From Streptomyces acidiscabies (lineage in GTDB: Bacteria > Actinomycetota > Actinomycetes > Streptomycetales > Streptomycetaceae), in assembly GCF_020010905.1 (NCBI RefSeq), contig NZ_JAGJBY010000001.1:2252001-2316000 (forward strand): a stretch of 64,000 nucleotides of DNA. The letters are read 5' to 3'. Position numbers and translations under genes: made by a program. Below are positions 22,868 through 33,522 of the stretch, in pieces. The notes under the pieces were generated by a model that saw nothing but the letters and a program-made list of their open reading frames with translations, made no database searches and had not been told where the DNA came from. How positions within the stretch are numbered: the stretch's first letter is position 1; every line of letters starts with the position of its first letter.

Positions 22868-23848
22868 ATGCGGAAGCTCTTCGGGCTTGTCCCGGTTCTG
22901 CTCCTCCTGTTGTTGCCGGCTCCGGCTCGGGCCGCCGACAACGGGAGTTGGTCCGTCTATCCGGCGTCCACGGCTGTCGCGGCGCGGCCGTACTTCTTCG
23001 TCTCCGCCGATCCTGGGCGTACCGTCCGGGACAAGGTCGTCATCGCCAACAAGACCGACCAGGCCATGAAGTTCCGGCTCTACGCGGCCGATGCGTACAA
23101 CACCGCCCGCGATGGTGGCTTTGCCGTCAAGTCGGTCGGCGAGAAGATGCTCGGCGTCGGGGCGTGGGCGAAGCTTCCCGGCAGTTCCGTCAGCGTGCCG
23201 GCTCGGGGGACTGTCACGGTGCCGTTCGCGATCGAGGTGCCTGAAGGCGCCGAGCCCGGTGATCATCCCGGGGCGATCGTGGCGCTTGACGAGAAGGTCG
23301 AGAAGGGTGGGGGAGGGGTCGCGCTCGGGGTTCAGCGGGCGGTCGGGGCGCGGGTGTATTTGCAGGTCACGGGGGTTTCACTGCGGGCGCTCGCCGTGGA
23401 GGACGTCCGGATCGCTCAGGATCGTCCGCTGGTTCCGGGGTTCGGGGACAGTACGGCGACCGTCTCGTACACGCTGCACAACACGGGGAATGTGACGCTG
23501 GATCCCCGGGTGCGGTTGAAGGCGACGGGGTTGTTCGGACGTACGCTGCTGAGTCGTGAACTGACGAAGGTGCCGGCGGAGTTGTTGCCGGGGCAGCGGG
23601 TTCGGTTGAGTGAACGGTGGGGCGGCGCACCGCAGTTGGATCGAGGCCGGGTGACGTTGACGGCTAGCGCCACGGGGACGGAGGAGAAGGGGAGTACGTC
23701 GTTCTTGGCGGTGCCGTGGGCTGCGGTGGGGGCGGCTGTGGGGGTTCTTGTAGGAGCCGGGGTGCTGCTCAAATGGCGGCGTAGCCGCCCTCTGGGGGCG
23801 CGGGGAACTGCGCGACCAGCCACTGTCGAGCCGCAGAAGGCCGTCTAG
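22868..23848 (+). CDS. DUF916 (WxL-interacting) family membrane-anchored protein with repeat-derived tail
   Basis: 326 residues from ATG 22868. A signal peptide (about 1-22, P-A-R-A-A) leads to an N-terminal Ig-like domain: G-S-W-S-V-Y-P, Y-F-F-V-S-A-D-P-G-R-T-V-R-D-K-V-V-I-A-N-K-T-D, F-A-I-E-V-P-E-G-A-E-P-G-D-H-P-G-A-I-V-A-L-D, typical of DUF916. A second Ig-like domain (about 175-285; Y-T-L-H-N-T-G-N-V-T) is followed by one transmembrane helix and K-W-R-R-S-R. DUF916 proteins bind WxL-domain partners at the cell surface. The last ~19 residues (P-L-G-A-R-G-T-A-R-P-A-T...) are encoded by the dispersed repeat at 23793, so the original C-terminus has been replaced or extended. Confidence 0.83.
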   Translation: MRKLFGLVPVLLLLLLPAPARAADNGSWSVYPASTAVAARPYFFVSADPGRTVRDKVVIANKTDQAMKFRLYAADAYNTARDGGFAVKSVGEKMLGVGAWAKLPGSSVSVPARGTVTVPFAIEVPEGAEPGDHPGAIVALDEKVEKGGGGVALGVQRAVGARVYLQVTGVSLRALAVEDVRIAQDRPLVPGFGDSTATVSYTLHNTGNVTLDPRVRLKATGLFGRTLLSRELTKVPAELLPGQRVRLSERWGGAPQLDRGRVTLTASATGTEEKGSTSFLAVPWAAVGAAVGVLVGAGVLLKWRRSRPLGARGTARPATVEPQKAV

Positions 23849-23895
23849 CGGGTGCGGCACCGTCGTGGCTTGTCGCGCAGTTCCCCGCGCCCCTA
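23793..23895. repeat. Inverted pair of the dispersed repeat (copies E and F); probable bidirectional terminator
   Basis: Copy E (23793-23824), GGGGGCGCGGGGAACTGCGC then GACCAGCCAC, faces copy F (23861-23894), CGTCGTGGCTTGTCGCGCAG then TTCCCCGCGCCCCT. The arms can form a stem of about 30 bp with one or two mismatches and a 36-40 base loop, followed by AAAAG. It lies between the convergent DUF916 and glnK genes. Copy E is inside the DUF916 coding sequence. Confidence 0.78.
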
Positions 23896-23930
23896 AAAGC
23901 AAAAGCACACAGCGAACCCGGCGCTAAGAC

Positions 23931-25564
<1,634 letters not shown>

Positions 25565-25611
25565 GGGGGTCTCCAACGGGGTCGGGGCTCGTCAGAGGGT
25601 CACCGGTTCCG

Positions 25612-25649
25612 GTTTCCGGCCGCGTACGGATGTGTTTCCGGGGAGTTTC
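25612..25649 (-). promoter_or_regulatory. GlnR-like half-sites upstream of amtB
   Basis: On the amtB strand, GAAAC (25649-25645), GAAAC (25638-25634), GTACG (25627-25623) and GAAAC (25616-25612) lie in an exact 11-bp register, about 48-85 bp before the GTG start. Streptomyces GlnR boxes have alternating GTNAC and GAAAC half-sites spaced by six bases. Three half-sites fit well and the third weakly. A further GAAAC lies at 25661-25665. Confidence 0.55.
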
Positions 25650-25738
25650 GTTGCGGATGGGTTTCCGGAAACTCACCGTGGGGGTGGCCGGCCGCTCGTG
25701 TGTGCGGCGGTGCTTCGTGGATCAGGGAGAATGGGGGT

Positions 25739-26701
25739 ATGAGCGTTCGTTCCCAGTCATCCTCGCCGTCCGAGAAGTCGGGCGGCGCCGCCCACCGTGC
25801 GGGCTTCGCGTGCTTCGTGGGGCGTCCCAACGCGGGCAAGTCCACCCTCACGAACGCTCTCGTCGGGAAGAAGGTGGCGATCACCTCCAACCGGCCGCAG
25901 ACGACCCGGCACACGGTGCGCGGCATCGTCCACCGCGAGGACGCGCAGCTGATCCTCGTCGACACCCCTGGCCTGCACAAACCCCGGACCCTGCTCGGGG
26001 AGCGGCTCAACGACGTCGTGCGGACGACGTGGGCGGAGGTCGACGTCATCGGGTTCTGCCTGCCCGCGAACGAGAAGCTCGGCCCCGGTGACCGGTTCAT
26101 CGCCAAGGAGCTCGCCGGGATCAAGCGCACGCCCAAGGTCGCCGTCGTCACGAAGACGGACCTCGTCGACTCCAAGACCCTCGCCGAGCAGCTCATCGCG
26201 ATCGACCTGCTCGGCAAGGAGCTGGGGATCGAGTGGGCGCAGATCGTGCCGGTGTCGGCGGTCGCGGGCCAGCAGGTCGAGCTGCTCGCCGACCTCCTCG
26301 CGCCGATGATGCCGGAGAGCCCCCCGCTCTACCCCGAGGGCGACCTCACGGACGAGCCCGAGCAGGTCATGGTCGCCGAGCTGATCCGCGAGGCGGCCCT
26401 CGAAGGCGTCCGGGACGAGCTGCCGCACTCCATCGCCGTCGTCGTCGAGGAGATGCTCCCCCGCGAGGACCGCCCCGCCGACAAGCCCCTCCTCGACATC
26501 CACGCGAACATCTACATCGAGCGCTCCAGCCAGAAGGGCATCATCATCGGCCCCCAGGGCCGCCGCCTGAAGGACGTGGGCATCAAGTCCCGCAAGCAGA
26601 TCGAGGCCCTCCTCGGTACGCCGGTCTTCCTCGACCTGCACGTGAAGGTCGCGAAGGACTGGCAGCGGGACCCGAAGCAGCTCCGGAAGCTGGGCTTCTA
26701 A
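25739..26701 (+). CDS. era: GTPase Era
   Basis: 320 residues from ATG 25739; a long in-frame upstream extension is antisense to amtB and rejected. G1 G-R-P-N-A-G-K-S (28-35), switch region T-S-N-R-P-Q-T-T-R-H, G3 D-T-P-G-L-H-K-P, G4 T-K-T-D, G5 S-A-V. A C-terminal KH domain contains E-R-S-S-Q-K-G-I-I-I-G-P-Q-G-R-R-L-K-D. Era binds 16S rRNA and is needed for 30S assembly, functionally matching YbeY and PhoH upstream. In other Gram-positives cdd lies next to era; here a block with surface and ammonium genes separates them. Terminated by the hairpin at 26709-26765. Confidence 0.97.
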   Translation: MSVRSQSSSPSEKSGGAAHRAGFACFVGRPNAGKSTLTNALVGKKVAITSNRPQTTRHTVRGIVHREDAQLILVDTPGLHKPRTLLGERLNDVVRTTWAEVDVIGFCLPANEKLGPGDRFIAKELAGIKRTPKVAVVTKTDLVDSKTLAEQLIAIDLLGKELGIEWAQIVPVSAVAGQQVELLADLLAPMMPESPPLYPEGDLTDEPEQVMVAELIREAALEGVRDELPHSIAVVVEEMLPREDRPADKPLLDIHANIYIERSSQKGIIIGPQGRRLKDVGIKSRKQIEALLGTPVFLDLHVKVAKDWQRDPKQLRKLGF

Positions 26702-26708
26702 AGACGGA

Positions 26709-26765
26709 GTACCGGAGAGCTACGGGTCCTGCCTTCAGCGCTGGGCCCGTAGTGCGTTCCGGTAC
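26709..26765. terminator. Bidirectional terminator overlapping the 3' end of the beta-glucosidase gene
   Basis: GTACCGGA (26709-26716) pairs with TCCGGTAC (26758-26765), and CTACGGG (26720-26726) pairs with CCCGTAG (26746-26752), giving a two-part stem with a small internal loop. The right arm lies inside the last codons of the convergent GH1 gene, whose stop is at 26735. Confidence 0.72.
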
Positions 26766-28033
26766 CACCCGTACGACGCCTTCGGCGTCCTCTCCTGCGT
26801 CGCGTAGTCCACGTGCACCAGCCCGAAGCGGCGGGCGTAGCCCTCGGCCCACTCGAAGTTGTCGAGGAGGGACCAGACGAAGTAGCCGCGTACATCCACC
26901 CCCGCCTCCAACGCCTTGTGCAGGGCCTGGATGTGGGTCGCGTGGTACGTGATGCGGGACTGGTCGTCGAGGCCCTCGTAGGAGCAGCCGTTCTCCGTGA
27001 TGACGATCGGGGGGAGCTTGTCGGCGTAGCGGGACTTGAAGGTGGTGAGGAGTTCCGTGAGGGCCTCCGGGACCACCGGCCAGCCGAAGTCCGTGGTCGG
27101 GACGCCCTCGATCTGCCGTACGGAGAAGGGGAGTTCGGCCGGCATCGTGACGCCGCCGAAGTTGATCTCCTCGCCCTGGGGCGCGCCGACCCGGGTGGGG
27201 GCGTAGTAGTTGATGCCGTACCAGTCGAGGGGCTCGGAGATGATCTTGAGGTCCGCCGAGACGTCGCCCGGCATCAACTCGCCCAGGCCGTCCGGGTATT
27301 CGCCCAGCAGGACCGGCTCCGCGAAGAGCCGGTTGAGGAGCGTGTCGTAGAAGGCCGCCGCCTCGATGTCGGCCTGGTCGTCCGACGAAGGCCACGTCGG
27401 GCCATGGGAGTTGGTGATCGCGACATCGGTCGCACCGGCCGCGCGCAGGGCCTGGACCGTGAGCCCGTGGGCCAGGAGCTGGTGATGGGCGACCGGGAGC
27501 GCGTCGAAGAGGAGCTGCTTGCCGGGCGCGTGCGTGCCGAGCGCGTGGCCGAGCAGGGTGTGTTCGGCGGGCTCGTTGAGGGTGATCCACTTCTGTACGC
27601 GGTCCCCGAGGCGCCCGGCGACGACGGCCGCGTGCTCCGCGAGCCGGGACGCGGTGTCGCGCTCCAGCCAGTCCAGGCCGACGGGGAGGTCCCAGTGGAA
27701 GAGGGTGGGGACGGGACGCACCCCCGCCGCGAGGAGTTCGTCCACCAGCCGGTCGTAGAAGTCCAGCCCGCCCGGCGACTCGACGCGCGGCCACGACACG
27801 GAGAACCGGTACGCGTCCACCCCGAGCCCGGCGAGCAGCGCGACGTCCTCCCGGTACCGGTTGACGTGATCGCAGGCGACGTCGGCCGTGGACCCGTCCT
27901 TCACCCCGGAGAACTCGTCCCACACCGAGGGCCCCCGCCCCCCGGCCCCCTCGATCTGATGCGCCGAAGTCGACACTCCCCAGAGGAAGTTCGCCGGGAA
28001 CTGAGGTATCGCGTTACCTGCGTCAATCGCCAT
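26735..28033 (-). CDS. GH1 beta-glucosidase
   Basis: 432 residues from ATG 28033 (M-A-I-D-A-G-N-A-I-P-Q-F); a TTG at 28069 would add 12 residues and cannot be excluded, as neither has a convincing RBS. GH1 landmarks: F-P-x-N-F-L-W-G-V-S-T-S-A-H-Q-I-E-G, acid/base in W-I-T-L-N-E-P, D-W-Y-G-I-N-Y-Y, nucleophile in I-V-I-T-E-N-G, and D-N-F-E-W-A-E-G-Y. It cleaves beta-glucosides such as cellobiose; with no signal peptide it is intracellular. No adjacent sugar transporter and no CebR-type palindrome seen, so the physiological substrate is open. Confidence 0.93.
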   Translation of the reverse strand: MAIDAGNAIPQFPANFLWGVSTSAHQIEGAGGRGPSVWDEFSGVKDGSTADVACDHVNRYREDVALLAGLGVDAYRFSVSWPRVESPGGLDFYDRLVDELLAAGVRPVPTLFHWDLPVGLDWLERDTASRLAEHAAVVAGRLGDRVQKWITLNEPAEHTLLGHALGTHAPGKQLLFDALPVAHHQLLAHGLTVQALRAAGATDVAITNSHGPTWPSSDDQADIEAAAFYDTLLNRLFAEPVLLGEYPDGLGELMPGDVSADLKIISEPLDWYGINYYAPTRVGAPQGEEINFGGVTMPAELPFSVRQIEGVPTTDFGWPVVPEALTELLTTFKSRYADKLPPIVITENGCSYEGLDDQSRITYHATHIQALHKALEAGVDVRGYFVWSLLDNFEWAEGYARRFGLVHVDYATQERTPKASYGWYRNALRAQR

Positions 28034-28148
28034 GCGCGGATCATCCGTACCGACGGGTAGGGAAGTCAACGCCCTGACGGAGAACAGGAGAACGGGAGAG
28101 GCGTCCCGGAATCCCCCGTCCGGAACGCCCCTCTCTTACGGCCCTCCC

Positions 28149-28415
28149 TTAAGCCCCTTCCTTCAACACCCTGGAGATCAGCGTCCGTTGCTCCTCGGTC
28201 AGCTGAGGGTCGGCCGCGTACACGGTCTTGCCGTCCACCGTGATCTCGTAGCTGAACCCGTCCGGCACCCCGACCGGGCGTACCGTCCGCGCGCAGGCCA
28301 CCGCCTGTTCCGCGAGGGTGTGCCACTCGGCCGCGTCGGGGCGGCCGGCCGTGTCGAGCTGCGCGTACCGTTCGATGCCGGCGAAACCGCCGGTGCGTCG
28401 CACCTGAATCCGCAT
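28149..28415 (-). CDS. Emfourin-like inhibitor of the adjacent M4 protease
   Basis: 88 residues. The start M-R-I-Q-V-R-R-T-G-G-F-A-G-I-E-R matches the emfourin family (M4 metallopeptidase inhibitors first found beside Serratia protealysin), as do F-S-Y-E-I-T-V-D-G-K and E-E-Q-R-T-L-I-S-R-V-L. No signal peptide, so it acts in the cytosol or wherever the leaderless protease goes. It begins 22 bp after the M4 protease gene on the same strand, the arrangement expected of a protease-inhibitor pair that keeps the protease inactive in the producing cell. Confidence 0.85.
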   Translation of the reverse strand: MRIQVRRTGGFAGIERYAQLDTAGRPDAAEWHTLAEQAVACARTVRPVGVPDGFSYEITVDGKTVYAADPQLTEEQRTLISRVLKEGA

Positions 28416-28437
28416 GGAGCCCTGTCTAGTACAGAAC

Positions 28438-29505
28438 TCAGGTGGTCGACACCCCGACTTGGCCCCATGCGCCGAGGAGGGCCTTGTGAACGTCGCCGTC
28501 GCCGTAGCGGGCCTTCGCGGCGGCGGCCGTGAGCTTCGCGAAGTCCGTGAAGCGGGCGTCCGTCGCCAACTCCCCGCCCGTCAGCACGTCGTACCAGACC
28601 TGACCAGCCTTCTCCCAGGCGTTGCCGCCGAGTTCGGTGGCGAAGAGGTAGAACGCGTGGTTGGGGATACCGGAGTTGATGTGGACGCCGCCGTTGTCGC
28701 GGCTGGTCTTCACGTAGTCGGCCATGGTCGCGGGCTGCGGGTCCTTGCCGAGGACGTCGTCGTCGTACGCGGTGCCCGGCGCCTTCATGGAGCGCAGGGC
28801 CTCGCCGCGGTCGATCGCCGGGCCGAGGAGGCCGGCGCCGATGAGCCAGTCGGCCTGGTCGGCGGTCTGCCCGAGGGCGTACTGCTTGATGAGGGAGCCG
28901 AAGACGTCGGAGACGGACTCGTTGAGCGCGCCGGACTGGCTGTAGTACTCCAGGTTGGCGGTGAACTGGGTGACGCCGTGGGTGAGTTCGTGCCCGATGA
29001 CGTCGACCGGGATGGTGAAGTCGAGGAACAGCTCCCCGTCCCCGTCGCCGAACACCATCTGCTGGCCGTCCCAGAACGCGTTGTCGTAGTCGCGGTCGTA
29101 GTGGACGGTCGCGTCGAGCGCGAGCCCGCTGCCGTCGATGGAGTCACGGCCGTACGCGTTGAGGTACAGGTCGAACGTCGCGCCGAGCCCGGCGTACGCG
29201 CGGTTGACGGTGGCGTCCTGGCCCGGCTCGGAGCCCTCGGCGCGTACCTCGGTGCCGGGCAGGTCGGTGGTGTGGCCGGCGTCGTAGATGGTGCGCTTCG
29301 GCTTGCCGGTGCCGGCGGCGGGCGCGGCGGCGATCAGACCGCGCTCGATGGTGAGCCGGCGGCGGGTGCGCTGGAGGGAGTCGCGCTCCAGCGTGCGCGC
29401 GACCCGGTCGGCGATGGACGCGTCCTCGTGGCGGGCCACGTGGTCCAGGACGTGTGGCGGAATGATGGTGCAGAAGACGGGCTCGAAGCCCCCGTGGTGA
29501 GTCAT
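28438..29505 (-). CDS. Protealysin-like M4 neutral metallopeptidase precursor
   Basis: 355 residues from ATG 29505 (AAGG eight bases upstream); GTG 29514 would add three. There is no signal peptide. Residues about 1-45 (F-C-T-I-I-P-P-H-V-L...R-V-A-R-T-L) are the short protealysin-type propeptide, not the long FTP propeptide of secreted thermolysins. The mature part has A-Y-A-G-L-G-A-T-F-D-L-Y, H-E-L-T-H (172-176, zinc and catalytic Glu), G-A-L-N-E-S (third zinc ligand E196) and I-N-S-G-I-P-N-H-A-F-Y. Leaderless M4 enzymes of this type in other bacteria are linked to interactions with host cells; in a soil actinomycete the target is unknown. Cotranscribed with the emfourin-like gene. Confidence 0.92.
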   Translation of the reverse strand: MTHHGGFEPVFCTIIPPHVLDHVARHEDASIADRVARTLERDSLQRTRRRLTIERGLIAAAPAAGTGKPKRTIYDAGHTTDLPGTEVRAEGSEPGQDATVNRAYAGLGATFDLYLNAYGRDSIDGSGLALDATVHYDRDYDNAFWDGQQMVFGDGDGELFLDFTIPVDVIGHELTHGVTQFTANLEYYSQSGALNESVSDVFGSLIKQYALGQTADQADWLIGAGLLGPAIDRGEALRSMKAPGTAYDDDVLGKDPQPATMADYVKTSRDNGGVHINSGIPNHAFYLFATELGGNAWEKAGQVWYDVLTGGELATDARFTDFAKLTAAAAKARYGDGDVHKALLGAWGQVGVSTT

Positions 29506-29696
29506 GTCGGGCACCTTGGCACTGAGTCACGCGCCTGTCACTACCCGCAACCATGATTGGTGAAATACCCCCACATAGGGATGTGAATGATTCCGCTGTG
29601 TGGTACGGCGCACGTTTCGTACCGTTCGTCCCACCGGTCCCGCATACTGGGACGGAGCCGCGCCCCACCAGCGCCTCCGTTAGAGTGCAGAGCACT

Positions 29697-29744
29697 ATGC
29701 GTTTCGGGCTGCTTCTCCTTAGCTGCCGCGGCGAGGGCCTGTAA
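29697..29744 (+). CDS. Leucine leader peptide of leuA attenuator
   Basis: A 15-codon ORF, M-R-F-G-L-L-L-L-S-C-R-G-E-G-L, 82 bp upstream of leuA. Four consecutive Leu codons (CTG CTT CTC CTT) include CTT, rare in this genome, so ribosomes should stall when charged leucine tRNA is scarce. The preceding GAGTGCAGAGCACT may carry the RBS. Leader peptides of this kind before leuA have been predicted across actinobacteria by comparative genomics. Confidence 0.85.
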   Translation: MRFGLLLLSCRGEGL

Positions 29745-29748
29745 AGAA

Positions 29749-29790
29749 GGCCGACTCCCTCCCCGCGGAGCTTGGTGGTGCGTGTCGGCC
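29749..29790 (+). promoter_or_regulatory. Putative leuA attenuator hairpin
   Basis: GGCCGAC (29749-29755) pairs with GTCGGCC (29784-29790), with an inner CTCC/GGAG helix. It starts five bases after the leader-peptide stop and ends 36 bases before leuA. GGGCCT in the last leader codons can pair with AGGCC at the base of this stem, which would provide the mutually exclusive structure. The rest of the 320-bp gap (29506-29696) shows no gene. Confidence 0.65.
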
Positions 29791-29820
29791 GGTTCATCCG
29801 GACCCCCTTGAGGAGCCTGA

Positions 29821-31548
<1,728 letters not shown>

Positions 31549-31561
31549 CTCACCCGGCTGT

Positions 31562-31604
31562 GCCGGAGGCCCGGGCCGTCCTGTGCGACGGTCCGGGCTC
31601 CGGC
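31562..31604 (+). terminator. leuA terminator hairpin
   Basis: GCCGGAG-G-CCCGG-G-CCGTC (31562-31580) pairs with GACGG-T-CCGGG-CTCCGGC (31587-31604): about 17 paired bases, small internal irregularities and a six-base loop, 13 bases after the leuA stop. Confidence 0.82.
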
Positions 31605-31730
31605 GTATATCGGCCATTTCCGGGTGCAGATCACGAGAAGGTCTCGTCGAAGGTGCTGACTACACCTGTCCGATGTGGCTAACATCACGCAGACGTGGCG
31701 ATGGGGCCGCGCTGGTGACGGAGGTGCGAC

Positions 31731-32426
31731 GTGCTGCCAGGACCGGGACGAGACAGCCGGGCCACCGGGGTTGCCCGCATCCTGGGGACCCGTACCGCGT
31801 GGACGCCCGTCGGGGACGGGGAGTTCTTCTGTCCCGGGTGCGGCGGGGACCGCAACTACCAGCGGCTGACCGGGCGTCGGCGGTTCACGTGCCTGGGGGT
31901 ACCCGTACTGCCTCGGGGTGAGACCGGGCCCGTCGTCGAGTGCGCCGCCTGCCGTCGGCACTTCCCCATCGACGTCCTCGACCATCCCACCACCACGCGG
32001 TTCTCCGCGATGCTCCGCGACGCCGTCCACACGGTCGCTCTCGCGGTCCTCTCGGCGGGGGGTACGTCGTCCCGTACGGCCCTGGAGACGGCCACCGCCG
32101 CCGTCCGTGCCGCCGGGTTCCAGGACTGTACGGGGGAGCAGCTCGTGGCGCTCGTGGAGGCGGTCGCCGCGGACACCGGGCGGGCGTACGGGACGCCCTG
32201 CGGGCCGGGGCTGGCCATAGAGCTGCACGAGGCGCTCGACCCCCTCGCGCCCCATCTCGCCGCCGTGGGGCGGGAGTCCATCCTCTTGCAGGGCGCGCGG
32301 ATCGCCCTCGCGGACGGGCCGTACACGCCCGCCGAGCGGGAGACGCTGGCGACCGTGGGGGTGGCGTTGAGTATCGGGGCGGAGGATGTGACGCGGCTGC
32401 TGGCGGCTGCGCGGACGCCGTCGTAG
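31731..32426 (+). CDS. Zinc-ribbon plus TerB-like domain protein
   Basis: 231 residues, GTG start 31731 six bases after GGAGG. Near the N-terminus C-P-G-C-G-G and, 40 residues later, C-A-A-C-R-R-H-F form a four-Cys zinc ribbon. The remaining ~145 residues are helical and acidic with the TerB-like pattern L-Q-G-A-R-I-A-L-A-D-G-P-Y-T-P-A-E-R-E-T-L-A-T-V-G-V-A-L-S-I. TerB domains occur in tellurite-resistance and stress systems and probably bind metal or scaffold membrane complexes; no other ter genes are nearby, so 'tellurite resistance' is not supported as a function. Convergent with the anti-sigma-like gene, 19 bp apart. Confidence 0.82.
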   Translation: MLPGPGRDSRATGVARILGTRTAWTPVGDGEFFCPGCGGDRNYQRLTGRRRFTCLGVPVLPRGETGPVVECAACRRHFPIDVLDHPTTTRFSAMLRDAVHTVALAVLSAGGTSSRTALETATAAVRAAGFQDCTGEQLVALVEAVAADTGRAYGTPCGPGLAIELHEALDPLAPHLAAVGRESILLQGARIALADGPYTPAERETLATVGVALSIGAEDVTRLLAAARTPS

Positions 32427-32445
32427 TCCTCGCGGGGTACAGGTA

Positions 32446-33522
32446 TCAGGGCAGGGTGTGTTCGTACGTCGTGTCCGTGTCCGAGTCGTAGACCAGCCTC
32501 CCGCTGGAGTCGTACCCCTTGAGGTGGGGGGCTCGGGTCACCTGGCGGTCCAGGACGCCGGTCGCCACGTACCAGCCGTGGTCCAGGGCTGCTTCTACGG
32601 GGGTACTCGTACCGTACGAGGCGGTTACCCGGGTGACCTTTGCCGGGATGTACGTGCCGATGACTCCCCAGCGGAAGGGGAGTTTCCAGTTGCCCCGGTC
32701 GAGGAACGACTGCTGGTAGAGCTTGCTGTTGATGTCCGGGTAGACCAGCGGGACGGGTTCGTTCTCGTCGGTGCCGCTGCTGTTGACGCCCTCGGCTCTG
32801 CCGTTCCGCAGGGTGCAGATCAGGCGGACCGGGGTCGGCTTCTCCTTGACGGCGACGACGTAGATGCCGTCGCCGGGGGAGTTGGAGTCGCCGGTGCTGG
32901 GGATGGCCAGGATGATCCGGTACTCCGAGGCTTCGCCCGGGCCCTCCTCGCCGGGCTGGGCGCCTGAGCGGTCGTAGGCCAGGCATTTTTCGAGGCCGTC
33001 GGCGGCTTGGGGGAAGGTGATGCCGGCGACTAGTTGGGCGGGGGTGGCTGGGGGGGTGGGGCCTTGGGGGGTGGCGGGGGGTGAGGCGTACGAGGAGCTG
33101 CTGTCCGGGGTGCCGGAGTCCTCAGCCGGAGGTCCCGCCACGACCGTGTCGGCCTGGTCCCCCCGGACCACGGTCCACGTCGCCACCGGCGCGACCCCGA
33201 GCGCCACGATCACCGCACCCGCCACGGCGAGCCGCCGCCTGCGCTCCACCACACCCCGCCGCCGGATCGCCGGGTACGGCACGGGCGAGGGGCTGATGGC
33301 GTACGCATCCTCGGCGAGCAACTCCCGTACCCACTCCTCGGTTTCACCGTCCCCGGCGTCTTTGGCGAGCGGCCCTCGCGCTCCGGTGTCACCGCCCCCG
33401 GCGTCCTCCCCGAGCAGCCCCCATACCCACTCCTCGTCCTCGCCGCCCCCGCCCTCCGCGAGCAACTCCCACTCCTCGCCGTCCCCGGCGTCCTTCCGTC
33501 GTCCGTCCTGCTCACCGCTCAT
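32446..33522 (-). CDS. Membrane anti-sigma-like partner of the adjacent ECF sigma factor
   Basis: 358 residues from ATG 33522 (AAGGA upstream); longer upstream frames overlap the sigma gene and are rejected. The first ~75 residues are acidic and repetitive, with three related segments (G-D-G-E-E-W-E-L-L-A-E, D-E-E-W-V-W-G-L-L-G-E-D-A, T-E-E-W-V-R-E-L-L-A-E-D-A). Then R-R-x-R-R-R-L and one transmembrane helix (about 90-112), a Pro/Ser/Thr linker and an extracellular domain with two Cys. It overlaps the sigma gene by 11 bp and is translated from the same mRNA. A cytoplasmic sigma-binding N-terminus and outside sensor domain is the expected layout, but no classic zinc anti-sigma motif (HxxxCxxC) is present, so the role is inferred from context. 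Confidence 0.72.
   Translation of the reverse strand: MSGEQDGRRKDAGDGEEWELLAEGGGGEDEEWVWGLLGEDAGGGDTGARGPLAKDAGDGETEEWVRELLAEDAYAISPSPVPYPAIRRRGVVERRRRLAVAGAVIVALGVAPVATWTVVRGDQADTVVAGPPAEDSGTPDSSSSYASPPATPQGPTPPATPAQLVAGITFPQAADGLEKCLAYDRSGAQPGEEGPGEASEYRIILAIPSTGDSNSPGDGIYVVAVKEKPTPVRLICTLRNGRAEGVNSSGTDENEPVPLVYPDINSKLYQQSFLDRGNWKLPFRWGVIGTYIPAKVTRVTASYGTSTPVEAALDHGWYVATGVLDRQVTRAPHLKGYDSSGRLVYDSDTDTTYEHTLP

Noticed and set aside
31731..32426. Tellurite resistance gene
   Set aside because: Only a TerB-like domain is present with no terC/terD/terZ neighbours; the function is unassigned.
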